Positions 36,955-47,464 of a stretch of 64,000 nt of DNA are shown piece after piece. The stretch is from Cucumis sativus (Eukaryota; Streptophyta; Magnoliopsida; Cucurbitales; Cucurbitaceae): positions 8,370,001 to 8,434,000 of the forward strand of contig NC_026657.2 in assembly GCF_000004075.3 (NCBI RefSeq), in the 5' to 3' direction. The notes under the pieces are model-generated. The model was not told where the DNA came from and ran no database searches. It worked only from the letters and a program-made list of their open reading frames with translations. Within the stretch, counting starts at the first letter, position 1. The number at the start of each line of letters is the position of its first letter. The translations under genes were made by a program, and so were the position numbers.

Positions 36955-37030
36955 CCCCTCCCATAACCAATTATGTCGCTTTGGGGGGCCTTATCTACGG
37001 GCCCCACTCTCCATTAAAAGAACGAAACGG
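36955..37030. promoter_or_regulatory. short GC island with a class I TCP-type motif
   Basis: It contains GGCCCCAC (37000-37007) and a GGGGGGCC stretch, followed by CATTAAAAG, which could act as a weak TATA element. No coding sequence follows that I can support. Confidence 0.25.
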
Positions 37031-39158
37031 CTGAAATAAAACTTATTCCAGAGAAGTCCACACTCACTTTTCCTTGCAATTACGCCAATGCCCTTAGTCC
37101 AAAATTCAACGTTCTCTTATTCTAATTAACTAAAAACAAATGGCTCTATATGTAATTCATGGAATCAACAAGGGTAAAGTTGGAACAACGTAATTAACTT
37201 TGACATATTTGCAATTACAACCTTCAAGTTTGTGTTTAATTCATCATTTTGCCTGAAATTTCTTGCTATTTATTTTTCATTCGTGACATTGACACCCTGA
37301 TTTGACAAGATTTTTTCTCAATATTGTATTCAGGACTCATCACATTAACACATCAAATTGATTTCAAAGTCTAAGCTTAATTCTCTCTTTTCCTTTTTTT
37401 AAATAATAATAATCATTCAAAGTGGTACTTTTTAAAAAATATATTCAATTTTTGAACATAAAAATTGACGATGCTAATTATTAGTAATGTATAATATGAT
37501 ACATCTATTAAGTGACATGTGTGTTTTGTTATATTTACTGTGATCTTATCTATTAAATCAAATATATGTGTATATATAACATTATCTACCAGCTAGTACA
37601 TCGGTATTTACAAGGGTATTCATACATATCACACTTGTAAATAAAATGCTTTGAAAATATTATAATATGGTATGTTGGAAGAAAGCTAATAAAGGGTTGT
37701 TGAATGATGATTTTTTAAAAGGTGATAGATTGTTCTTTTAATGTTTGTCTTTATATTCAAATATATCAATTGTGGTGTATATTATAAGAACAATTATAAT
37801 ACTATGGATATAGTTAGGTAACATTTAGAATAATATGAGGTATAGGACTTATAAGGTATATTATGTTACTATTGATACTATAAAATCTTGTCACACATGA
37901 AAAGATTACACACATATATAATTCATTACAAAATTAATTATAGTTGTTCGAGTGAAAATTTATCAATGTATCAATGAAAAAGAAATTTTTGTGTTTGTAT
38001 CACGATCAAGTATGTTACCTAAATGTTGAAAAAAAAACTCTTAATTCAAGTATGGTAGAATTATTTGATTGTCTTGTGAGATTAATAGGGATGAAATATG
38101 AATTGGTCTATAAGAGTACATGGCCATTTTTTTTACCATGCTTATCCATATTATAAAAATCCGAGTACTTATCCATAATTATAAATAAATAATTTACTAA
38201 ATTTGTTTTTACCAAAATAAATAAAGGTTTAATTTAGAGGTGTATTATAGAGACATTATATTTTATTAAATATCACATAAAAATATTTGTAGTTTTAACT
38301 TATTATTTATGCATAATTCAATATAAAACACACAAGTGATACTCGTCAAACAAAATTTAGAAGAAAAGGATACATTTAGTCAATGATCTAAGTGTTTATT
38401 TTGTTGTAATTACATTAATAGTCATTTTCAAACCATATGAATACAAAATTATTAAAGAATATATTGTGTGTATATATATATTATGAAGAGAAATAGGGTA
38501 TTGGAATATTGATATTAAAAAATGGGGTATTAGAACGAACCTACCTTAGCTTGATTTGTCTACTAATGCGCACTCCCCCACTTGATGTTGAGTAATACAA
38601 TAATTGTGTGTGGGGGGAAATGTAGGAATATGAGAAAGAAGGAGGACCAAATTCTAAAATTAGAAAAAAGTTTTATTTTAGTTTATTTTTAGTTTGGCCC
38701 TTGGGGTTGGGGAAAAGGGTGCATGCACTTCTGGCCAATAGATTTTCACCACGGAATACCCAAAACCACCAATTTGAAAAATCATTTATATTTAATTTGA
38801 AATTTTAAATACTTGTTTTTATTTTTTATTTTTTATTTTCTTTGGGAAAATTCTAGGGTACTTTTCATACCAACCTCTATGAAACGTTCCCACGTTTTTT
38901 GGCTCGTCGAGGTAAGGGCATCGTTGTGGGAATTTGAGGTTTCAAGGAAGAGATGATTGGTTGGATTGTACTCTTCTCGTTCGGTCTTGGACACTACAAT
39001 AAATTTGCTTACTGTATATCTCGACGTGTTACTGGTTTTGTGGTTATTGTCGTTTTTCTTTTCTTCTGATTCGTCTATTTTGGAAAGTGTCGAGTGGAAT
39101 TAGGTTTAGTGCTTTACGAGATGGATTTTGGACTTTGTCCTTTTAAGGTAGCTTTAAT

Positions 39159-39183
39159 GACCAGTTTTAACGGAAAACTGGTC
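39159..39183. repeat. perfect 10-base-pair inverted repeat
   Basis: GACCAGTTTT and AAAACTGGTC enclose a five-base loop (AACGG). It is not associated with a recognised gene. It could be a terminator-like hairpin, a transposon sub-terminal motif, or chance. Confidence 0.6.
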
Positions 39184-40022
39184 GTTACAAAAAAGGTTAC
39201 CGACGTCATCCAATTATCAAAGTTTCAAAAAGTTACATTTAAACCACATCCGTGTAAAACAAGAAATAATCCAATAAGAAACACATGGGAAAAACACGTT
39301 GAATCGTGTCAATAAAAAAGTTGAAAACGATGGAAATGAAATGAAAAAAGCACTGCAAATTCAATCACACTAACAAATAACAGGGAAAAAAAAAAAAAAC
39401 ACAGACAACGTAAATAAAAGCTCAACCAAACAAGACACATCCAACTAACCTATATAAAATAGTTCAAATACTCGTACTTATAAGAGCTAAGAAAGCAGCT
39501 ATAAATAATAAAATTGCAATATAAATACTTTTCAGTACAACAATTAGAGATAGAAGATTCAAACCACAAATACGATAATTATGAGTACATTTGAATGCTA
39601 GTTGAACTAAATTTTTGTCGACATTCAGTGAGTTGAAACCTGGATGAGTCTTATTATTACATACTTGCAACAATGGTAATTTTCAAAAACAAAATGAGGT
39701 GTTTGAGCCGATAAGTGAGTTATTATAATTTGACTATAATAGTTTGTATTTGAAGCGTAAATTATTTTAGTTTAATAAAAAAATAAAAAAATTATAACAA
39801 ACAAAATTGAACATCAAATAATAAAAATTATAGCAATTTAAGAATAATATTTATTTGAGTGGTAGATAATATTTATCTCAAAAGGTCTCAATATAAATTA
39901 AAATAATTTACCAATCAATTTAAAAAGAAAAAAATAATAAAGAAATGGTTTTATATTGGTCCAAATAATATCACTATTGTAGGCGGCGAAGCACCTGATT
40001 CCTGCACTCTCTGGGAGAGCAA

Positions 40023-40030
40023 TTATAAAT
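40023..40030 (+). promoter_or_regulatory. TATA box of the FLZ gene
   Basis: TTATAAAT at about 130 bases before the chosen ATG. It places the transcription start near 40055. That rules out the in-frame upstream ATG at 40039 and supports the start at 40159. Confidence 0.55.
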
Positions 40031-40158
40031 GGACCTTAATGCCCCAGCTTTCTCCTTCCCCTCGGCTTCCCATTTCCTCTCTCATCTTCTTTACTATACC
40101 CTTTGCCCTAAACTCTCAAGCTCCCAATATCTTTCCTCACTTCCGCCCATTTTTCACC

Positions 40159-40673
40159 ATGAGAACTGCTCCCCTATTCTACGCCGGATGTGCCGATTAC
40201 CTCCTCCACGAGCCTCACTTCCTAGAGGCTTGTTCCCTTTGCCGGAAAGCTCTCGGACGCAACTCCGATATTTTCATGTACAGGTCCGTTCAGTTTCTCA
40301 TCGCCTGAACACTCTCCGTTACTTGAATTAGGCTTTACTAGATCTGATTTATAGTTTTTTTTTTAAAAAAAAATGTTTTGGTTGAGGTTTTATCTATTGT
40401 GTTTAGAATGGACCGAGATTTGTAGTCTGATTGTTCTGATTTTGATCTGAGAATTGATGGATTCTTTTGTTAATGTATTGCAGAGGAAACACTCCGTTTT
40501 GTAGTAAAGAGTGCCGGCAAGAACAGATTGAAATCGATGAGGCGAAGGAAAAAAGTTGGAGGCGTTCTTCATCTTCGTCTTCTTCTTCTTCTTCTTCTAA
40601 GAGCAGTCAAAGTCACAGAAAACAAGAAGCTAACAAGAAAACTGTACGGTCCGGCACCGTTGCGGTGGCCTGA
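40159..40673 (+). CDS. FCS-like zinc finger (FLZ, DUF581) protein
   Basis: Two exons, 40159-40283 and 40484-40673, give 104 residues. The FLZ domain spans about residues 19-60. It starts at [12 protein letters not shown], crosses the intron in DIFMYRG (the AGA codon is split after AG) and ends with [22 protein letters not shown]. The zinc ligands are the two CxxC-type cysteines plus the FCS-x2-C pair. The tail holds an 11-residue serine run coded by a TCT/TCA repeat and a basic stretch. FLZ proteins are plant-specific adaptors that bind the SnRK1 energy-sensing kinase and link it to other partners. The ATG at 40039 is in frame but sits only a few bases after the TATA box, so it is rejected. 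Which FLZ member this is cannot be said. Confidence 0.85.
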
Positions 40674-42698
40674 GATCTTCAAATTGGAAGAAGGCAAAAA
40701 ACACACACAAAAAAAAAAAAAAAAAAAGAAAGAAAGAGAGAAAATTTCATTTAGAGAGAGAGAAACACTTTCCCCAATTTGGAAAAAAAGGAATTGTGGA
40801 GTTTAGTGAATACTCGTAATGAAATTTCCATTAACAGCTCAGGGACTTGATTTTCGATCAATCAAAAGAAAATTAAGTTAATAACTTTTAGATCAATCCA
40901 TGTGTATAAAGAAAATATGAAAAAGGGAAAGCATCTTGATTCTTGAGCTGATATTGATGTTCTTTTAGCAGTTCATTTTGAAAAAGAAAAAAGAAAAAAC
41001 TCAAATTTACTTAGACTTTTATATATATATATATATACACATTAATTTCTAAAATATATTGTTTAAAAAAAACATTAAAAGAGAAACTCTTATTTTATTT
41101 TTCACCCTCTAATTTTAATTGTTGATAATAAATTGTTTTAAAAACGAAACATTTTAGAAAATAGTAACAATTTATAATTTTGTATGAAAAATGAATTGAA
41201 ACTATTTACAATATTTAATCAAATTTTAAATTTTTAAAATTTGTTATATTTTGTAAATATTTTATTTTATAATACAATATTTGAAAATTAAGATAAAAAA
41301 TGAGGACCGAAGATTGATTTTGAGCCATGGTGATTAAAAAACTATATTAATTTTTAAGAATTTTGAAATTATTGGCTTGGTTTATAAAAAAAAAAAAATT
41401 AATGCCAATAAGTAATATTAAAAAAATAAATAATGTGAATGAAAATTAGTCTACGTTCAATAATGAGAAAAAAAATGAAATTAGTAAATTAAAAATGTAA
41501 AAACTTTAGTACCTATAAAGAATATTATGCCTTATTTTCTACACTTGAAATTGTTTAGATAAAAGGATTGCCTCTTACAAAATTGCAATATATTTTTACT
41601 TAGAATTCACTAGCAATTTGACAAAAAGTATAGTGAGAGAGAAAGCAATATCACAATTTTTAAGTAGAAAATAAAAGTTCAAATAATTGTCGTCACCATC
41701 ACTCCAAATTAATAAAGTAGGAGTAGTGTGAACAATTTTCTAATAGTCATCAAACACGATATGGAAGAAAAATGAATCCCGTACAATTATTTAATAATTA
41801 CTTTTAAAACACGAAAAATGAAACTATACTAGACACATAAATGAAGCACGTTAATGTATACATACATATATGTATATATATACAAAACAATAGCTATTTG
41901 ACGTTTAAGGTTTGTTTTTTGTTTTTTAAGATAAAGTTTGTCGACAAGTTGATTGTTGATTTATACTCCATTATGGTTGGCAATAATTTTATACCAAGAA
42001 ACCGATGATGTAGCCATTATTTTATTAGATCCAACAGTATGTGAGGTGGGTGACGTATTTATTGATAATTTATACTTTATACCAGCTGAGTCATGTTCAT
42101 GTTACCGATGCATCATTAATGATAATAATAAAAATACTAAATATATTTTAAAAGACCATTAGATGTACGTGATCTATTCTTACCCATAACGTCTATCGTA
42201 TATATTGCAAAATTTGTAGAAATCATCCCTTGATTCATTGCTTGATTGAAGTTGTCATTCCCATTTATATCAAGCTACAAAATGCATAGGTAGACATGGA
42301 AGAAGTGACCACATTTGATATACAATTATAATAAAAAAACATATATTGCACAATATCAAAAGCTAAGAAACTTTGGAAGGAAAGCAAAACAAACTATCCT
42401 TTCCATGTTCCCTATCTTTCTCATCCTGAAGAGTTTCTAAATAACCCTCTTAGAAGTTTGAATGTTTAAGAGTCATTACTGAAAGTTTAAGAGTGTAATT
42501 GTAACTATCACCATACTCTATAAGTGAATTTTATAACGTGTCCTGGTCCATTTCTTTATTTAAGAGAGGTTGCAACCAACCAACAAGAGATGACAAAGAT
42601 AGATATAATTGATAAAATAAAAAATTTAAGAATGCAATTGTTACAAACCTAATTTAGGGAGGGTTTGTTTAATTTTTGTATTAATTCATTATTTAGAT
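40674..42698. other. AT-rich intergenic DNA
   Basis: FLZ 3' flank with a long A-run (about 40708-40727), then AT-rich spacer with (TA)n runs near 41021 and 41865. The open frame at about 41953-42162 is AT-driven and has no recognisable domain. No gene seen. Confidence 0.5.
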
Positions 42699-42787
42699 TG
42701 GGCTGAAATCGTTTCAACAGCCCAACTAGCAGACGAGCTTCTCAACAGAGCCCAATTTTCGGCCCAAATTCAGCTGAGTAAGGCCCA
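42699..42787 (+). promoter_or_regulatory. site II (TGGGCY/RGCCCA) cluster upstream of the PPR gene
   Basis: Five elements occur in 90 bases: TGGGCT at 42699, AGCCCA at 42719 and 42749, and GGCCCA at 42761 and 42782. They lie 210-300 bases before the ATG. Site II elements are common in promoters of nuclear genes for organelle gene expression and respiration. The match to a predicted organellar PPR protein supports a functional role. Confidence 0.6.
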
Positions 42788-42945
42788 TTTCAGAAACAAC
42801 ATGCCCATTTGCCAAAACGTCGTCTTCCTTCTTGACCATACAAAACAAAGTCCCGTTCGTAGTTCCTTCCCGCCTCTTTCGCCGGCATTTACGCTCCAGC
42901 TACTCGCCGTCCGGCGAGTTATCGCCGATCATACTGCGCGTTGGA

Positions 42946-42966
42946 ATGGAATTCGGTAGCTTGTGA
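42946..42966 (+). promoter_or_regulatory. six-codon upstream ORF before the PPR gene
   Basis: ATG GAA TTC GGT AGC TTG TGA ends 33 bases before the PPR start codon. Its TGA is in frame with the main ORF, so the main frame cannot extend further upstream. If the leader includes it, it could lower translation of the PPR protein. Confidence 0.4.
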
Positions 42967-42999
42967 TTCGGAAGCTCTTACAAGTTGCGTCGCCTTCCA

Positions 43000-45657
43000 A
43001 TGTTTGTCAATGTGCGTCGCCTGCAGAACTCTTTTAAGGTACACTGGTCTTCTTCTCTGAGTTCATCTCAAACCCTAATTCCCAAATTGTTTAACGAGTA
43101 TTGTTCTTCGTCTTCTTCTGATTCGAGTACTCGTTCTTTTGACTATATTGCTCAATTTTTGCCTTCCAACGATGGTACTCTGAAATTGATCTCTGTGAAT
43201 TCCGTGACTACAAATGACCGCCGTAGAGTCACTGTTGGGTTATCCAAAGCCATTAAGCTGTATCAGGGATACGTATTGAAGGGATTATCGAGAAATTTCT
43301 GTCCATTTTTACTGGTTAAGATTATGAAACTGTTTGAATGTCGGGAAACCGCGTATGCGTTCTTCAAGCTAGCATTTAAGGACGATTCTGAAGAAACTGT
43401 TAGGTCTTGCTGTGTACTGGCACATCTCTTAGCTGCAGAACAACTTCGTTTTCTAGCGCAAGATATTGTTTCGTGGGTTGTTGCTAGAATTGGTCCAGGA
43501 AGGAGCAAGAATTTAGCGGCATTTATGTGGGAAGGTCACCGTGTGTATGAATCTGACTATTCAGTTTTGGATACTCTAATGCGGGCGTTTGTAAAGTCAG
43601 AAATGCATTTTGAGGCGTTAGAAATATTGAGTAAGATGCGTGAGGTGGGAGTGACGCCAAATCCATCGGCCATTTCGATTCTTTTTAGATTGTTGATTAG
43701 AGCTGGCGATTGTGGTGCTGTATGGAAGTTGTTTGGGGATGTGGTTCGAAAGGGACCTTGCCCTAATAATTTTACATTTAACTTATTGATTCTTGAGTTT
43801 TGTAGAAAAGGTTGGACTAGGATTGGAGAAGCTCTGTTGCACGTAATGGGCAAATTTAGATGTGAACCAGACGTTTATTCCTATAATATCGTGATAAATG
43901 CAAACTGCTTAAAAGGGCAATCATCATATGCACTTCATTTGTTGAATCTAATGATCGAAAATGGCTGTAAACCTAGCATTGCCACATTCTGTACCATCAT
44001 TGATGCCTTCTGCAAGGAGGGTAACGTAGAGTTAGCCAGGAAATATTTTGATGAAATTGAAGACATGGGTCTTTCTCAGAATACTATAGTCTATAATATC
44101 ATGATAAGTGGGTATGTTAAGGCAAGAGACATTAGTCAAGCAAACTTGCTATTTGAAGAAATGAGGACCAAGGATATAGTTCCAGATGGCATTACTTTTA
44201 ATACATTGGTTGCTGGCCATTACAGATATGGAAAGGAGGAGGATGGGAATCGATTATTAAGGGATTTATCTGTGTCTGGGTTGCTTCATGATTCTTCCCT
44301 ATGTGATGTAACTGTTGCGGGATTGTGCTGGGCAGGTAGGTATGATGAAGCCATGAAGCTTTTAGAGAATTTACTTGGGAAAGGAATTCCTCCAAGTGTG
44401 GTCGCTTTTAATTCCATTATTGCAGCTTACGGCAATGCAGGTTTAGAAGAGAGGGCATTCTATGCCTATGGTATAATGGTGAAGTTTGGTTTAACCCCTT
44501 CATCTTCCACATGCAGTTCTTTGCTTATCAGCTTAGTTAGGAAGGGGAGCCTCGATGAAGCATGGATAGCTTTGTATGATATGATAGATAAAGGATTCCC
44601 CGTCACTAACATGGCCTTTACAGTTCTTTTGGATGGGTACTTCAGGATAGGAGCTGTTAATATGGCTGAAAGTTTGTGGAATGAGATGAAGGGTCGGGGG
44701 GTGTTTCCAGATGCTGTTGCATTTGCAGCTTTTATTAATGGGCTCTGTATTTCTGGTTTGATGACGGATGCTTATGATGTATTCTCTGACATGTTGAGAA
44801 AAGGGTTTGTGCCTAATAATTTTGTGTACAATTCCTTGATCGGTGGATTCTGTAAAGTGGGCAAACTAAATGAAGCTCTGAAATTGGTGAGAGAAATGAA
44901 TAAAAGGGGCCTTCTTCCAGATATTTTTACCGTGAATATGATAATCTGTGGGTTATGCAAACAAGGTAGGATGAAGTTAGCAATCGAGACGTTCATGGAC
45001 ATGTGTAGGATGGGATTATCTCCTGATATTGTCACTTACAACACACTTATTGATGGTTACTGTAAAGCATTTGACGTGGGTGGTGCCGATGATTTAATGA
45101 TGAAAATGTCAGATAGTGGGTGGGAACCTGATCTCACGACTTATAACATACGAATTCATGGTTACTGCACTGTCCGAAAAATCAATCGGGCTGTGATGAT
45201 ACTTGAGGAGCTTATTTCAGTAGGAATTGTTCCAAATACTGTAACATACAACACTATGATCAATGCTGTTTGTAATGTCATCTTGGATCACGCTATGATT
45301 TTAACTGCAAAATTACTTAAGATGGCGTTTGTTCCAAATACCGTGACAGTAAACGTATTATTGTCTCAATTTTGCAAGCAAGGGATGCCAGAGAAAGCCA
45401 TATTTTGGGGTCAGAAGTTGAGTGAGATTCATCTAGACTTTGATGAAACAACACATAAATTAATGAACAGAGCCTACCGTGCTTTAGAAGAAGGTGGCGA
45501 GGTTATAAATACATCATACGAGAAAAGCGTGTTTATGGATTTTCTCATGTATATTACTTACGATTACTTTTGTAGAACTAAACCCTTAAGAGAAAAAGAT
45601 GATAGCTCAACATTTAAAACCAGTTTTAGTCAGTTCAATACGTTGATTGAAGTATAA
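43000..45657 (+). CDS. P-class pentatricopeptide repeat protein, probably mitochondrial
   Basis: An intronless gene of 885 residues. The ATG at 43000 (MFVNVRRLQNSF) is the first in the frame. An earlier in-frame TTG at 42985 is not a plausible plant start, and an in-frame TGA closes the frame at 42964-42966. The N-terminus is Arg/Ser-rich and acid-poor like a mitochondrial presequence. From about residue 185 to 815 I count 18 consecutive 35-residue P-type motifs, with clear examples such as VPNNFVYNSLIGGFCKVGKL and SPDIVTYNTLIDGYCKAFDV. There is no E, DYW or SMR domain. P-class PPRs bind organellar RNA base by base and aid stability, splicing or translation. The RNA target is unknown. The C-terminal ~75 residues after the repeats have no recognisable domain. 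Restorer-like PPRs have similar layouts, but a single copy here argues against a restorer cluster. Confidence 0.92.
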   Translation: MFVNVRRLQNSFKVHWSSSLSSSQTLIPKLFNEYCSSSSSDSSTRSFDYIAQFLPSNDGTLKLISVNSVTTNDRRRVTVGLSKAIKLYQGYVLKGLSRNFCPFLLVKIMKLFECRETAYAFFKLAFKDDSEETVRSCCVLAHLLAAEQLRFLAQDIVSWVVARIGPGRSKNLAAFMWEGHRVYESDYSVLDTLMRAFVKSEMHFEALEILSKMREVGVTPNPSAISILFRLLIRAGDCGAVWKLFGDVVRKGPCPNNFTFNLLILEFCRKGWTRIGEALLHVMGKFRCEPDVYSYNIVINANCLKGQSSYALHLLNLMIENGCKPSIATFCTIIDAFCKEGNVELARKYFDEIEDMGLSQNTIVYNIMISGYVKARDISQANLLFEEMRTKDIVPDGITFNTLVAGHYRYGKEEDGNRLLRDLSVSGLLHDSSLCDVTVAGLCWAGRYDEAMKLLENLLGKGIPPSVVAFNSIIAAYGNAGLEERAFYAYGIMVKFGLTPSSSTCSSLLISLVRKGSLDEAWIALYDMIDKGFPVTNMAFTVLLDGYFRIGAVNMAESLWNEMKGRGVFPDAVAFAAFINGLCISGLMTDAYDVFSDMLRKGFVPNNFVYNSLIGGFCKVGKLNEALKLVREMNKRGLLPDIFTVNMIICGLCKQGRMKLAIETFMDMCRMGLSPDIVTYNTLIDGYCKAFDVGGADDLMMKMSDSGWEPDLTTYNIRIHGYCTVRKINRAVMILEELISVGIVPNTVTYNTMINAVCNVILDHAMILTAKLLKMAFVPNTVTVNVLLSQFCKQGMPEKAIFWGQKLSEIHLDFDETTHKLMNRAYRALEEGGEVINTSYEKSVFMDFLMYITYDYFCRTKPLREKDDSSTFKTSFSQFNTLIEV

Positions 45658-47464
45658 GCTTTTATCTATTATTCAATTATTTGAGCAGGATCTACTTGCA
45701 TATTGATTGTTCTAGAAATGCATTGTTGGGGAGTTCATTCGAGCAGTGGAATATTTTTAAGATATAGACAGAAAGATAGAAATAAGAAAGATATTATTCC
45801 TTCTCTGAACTTTTCAAGGACTACTATGCGAAAGATGCAACTCTACCAGACATGATGCTGGAATGCCAGCGATGTGCTATCGGCATTTTAAACAATGATT
45901 TCTTGTAGTTCCTATCTCTGGAAGAATGACCTTACATGCTCAACTGTGTCCTTGAGTTGTAAAGTCCCTATCTCTAAAAGAAGAAGAGGAAGGAAGGCAG
46001 TGCCTTTGAATATTCTAGAGAGCAGGATCATGATGCCCAAGAGCGTGACATTCCCTTTACCTCACTTCCACTTGATGGCATGGATAAGGTATATGGAAAT
46101 TCAGATATCAAGGAAATCTGGCTGTCCATAGTTATCTAAAGTATAGATGCTTTTAACGTAGACGCAAAATAATGATAGAAATCTCAACTAGCTGCTTTTG
46201 CTCCTGTTAGTTTGCTCATGATAATATTTTATCATGAACGCACAAACCAGAGAGTGGCTAACGTTCTGAAGGTATTGATCAACAACTTCATTTAGAAAAA
46301 CAGAAGGAATTCTTATAAAAAAAAAGAAAAGAAAAACAGAAGGAATCAGCAATCATGACTCAAACAGAGTGTATGACGGTTGAGCTCATAATTTGAGATA
46401 ATGTCAACTTTTGTGCCTGAGTTTTGATGGGAACAAGGAAGAATTTACAAGGTTGGGAGTATTTACTTTGTTTGAGGAACTCTAACTATTGTCAGAGTGA
46501 AGGATCATTAGTTAAAACATTCTACTAAATTGTGAATCCTCGTCCAGGGTTTTTGTAATTTGATAATGGCACGTGAATTGATACAAACACCCAAAGTTGT
46601 ATGGCTATTCCAATAGATTATACTTAATGAAGTATCAAGCCAGCGTGAAATCTGTCACACTCAAAGTAGTTCGAGCAGCTGAACAACAATTGACCTTGTT
46701 TCGTGCCACTAGAAGTTATTCACCGACAAAGAGAAGAATGTTCCTGGAGGATTTATCCGTGGAGGTAATATAATGAAAAACTTGTCTTGGATAAGTTAAG
46801 TCTAACTAATGAAAAGCAATCGATTTGGAAGTCTAGATATTTCGTAAGTTCAGAATATAGTTAGGCCATCTATTTAAGATATTAAATATCTTACTAGTCG
46901 TCTTGTATGAAATATAGTTAGATCCCATTATTAATTTAGTCCACTTTCATTTCATGTGAGTTAGCTCCACACTTACATTTATTAAACGAAGGAAGTTTGA
47001 AGAGGGAAAAGTGGGGCATACAGCTCTCACTATCATCTTGACTAAGTAGATACATAATCAATATTTAGAAATTAACAATTAAATTAATCATGCTTAAAAA
47101 TTGCAAGAAATCCTTGCAGAGACCTATCCCTTTCAAGTGGATGAAAATGGAACCGCCCACCACACCATAGCCAGTCAGCATCCCTTGTGATAAATTTCAT
47201 CTTGTTTGTTTTCTGGGACCCATAGAGCAAAAGCTGAAGCATTTTAAACAATAGAATAAAATTACTCAATTAAACTATTTAGTATTTACATTAGCTTCTG
47301 TTCGCCTCCTGCAGCAGATATTTTACTTCGTGTCCTGTGTTTTTGTCTCAATATTTCTCTTTTCATTTCTTGATTGCAATTCTGTTCTATTCGGTTTCTT
47401 TGCTTTCAATACTACAGCTTAGTCTATATTTCAACTTTTGATTCTGAAATGAGAAAACCAAGTT
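45658..47464. other. intergenic DNA between PPR and kinase genes
   Basis: PPR 3' flank and spacer of less extreme AT content. The open frame at about 45895-46131 has no recognisable domain. The right end is the 3' flank of the minus-strand kinase gene. I see nothing else I can name. Confidence 0.5.

Larger units (their letters stand above)
32876..40022. other. gene-free region with tandem repeats and GC islands
   Basis: About 7.1 kb without a supported gene. It starts with the ATP synthase delta' 3' flank. It contains direct repeats around 33456-33915, a 128-base tandem duplication (33587-33842), a 69-base triplicate (34026-34225), GC islands at 35870-36225 and 36955-37030, a possible CACTA-like end at 38992, and a perfect hairpin at 39159-39183. 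The remainder is AT-rich spacer. Confidence 0.5.

Noticed and set aside
40039-40158. Longer FLZ protein starting at 40039
   Set aside because: The TATA box at 40023-40030 puts transcription start downstream of this ATG, and the added residues are hydrophobic and unlike the family.
41953-42162. 69-codon plus-strand frame
   Set aside because: AT-driven open frame without domain, conserved motif or promoter.
42985-42999. PPR gene start at 42985
   Set aside because: The codon there is TTG. The first in-frame ATG is at 43000, and plant nuclear genes rarely start at TTG.
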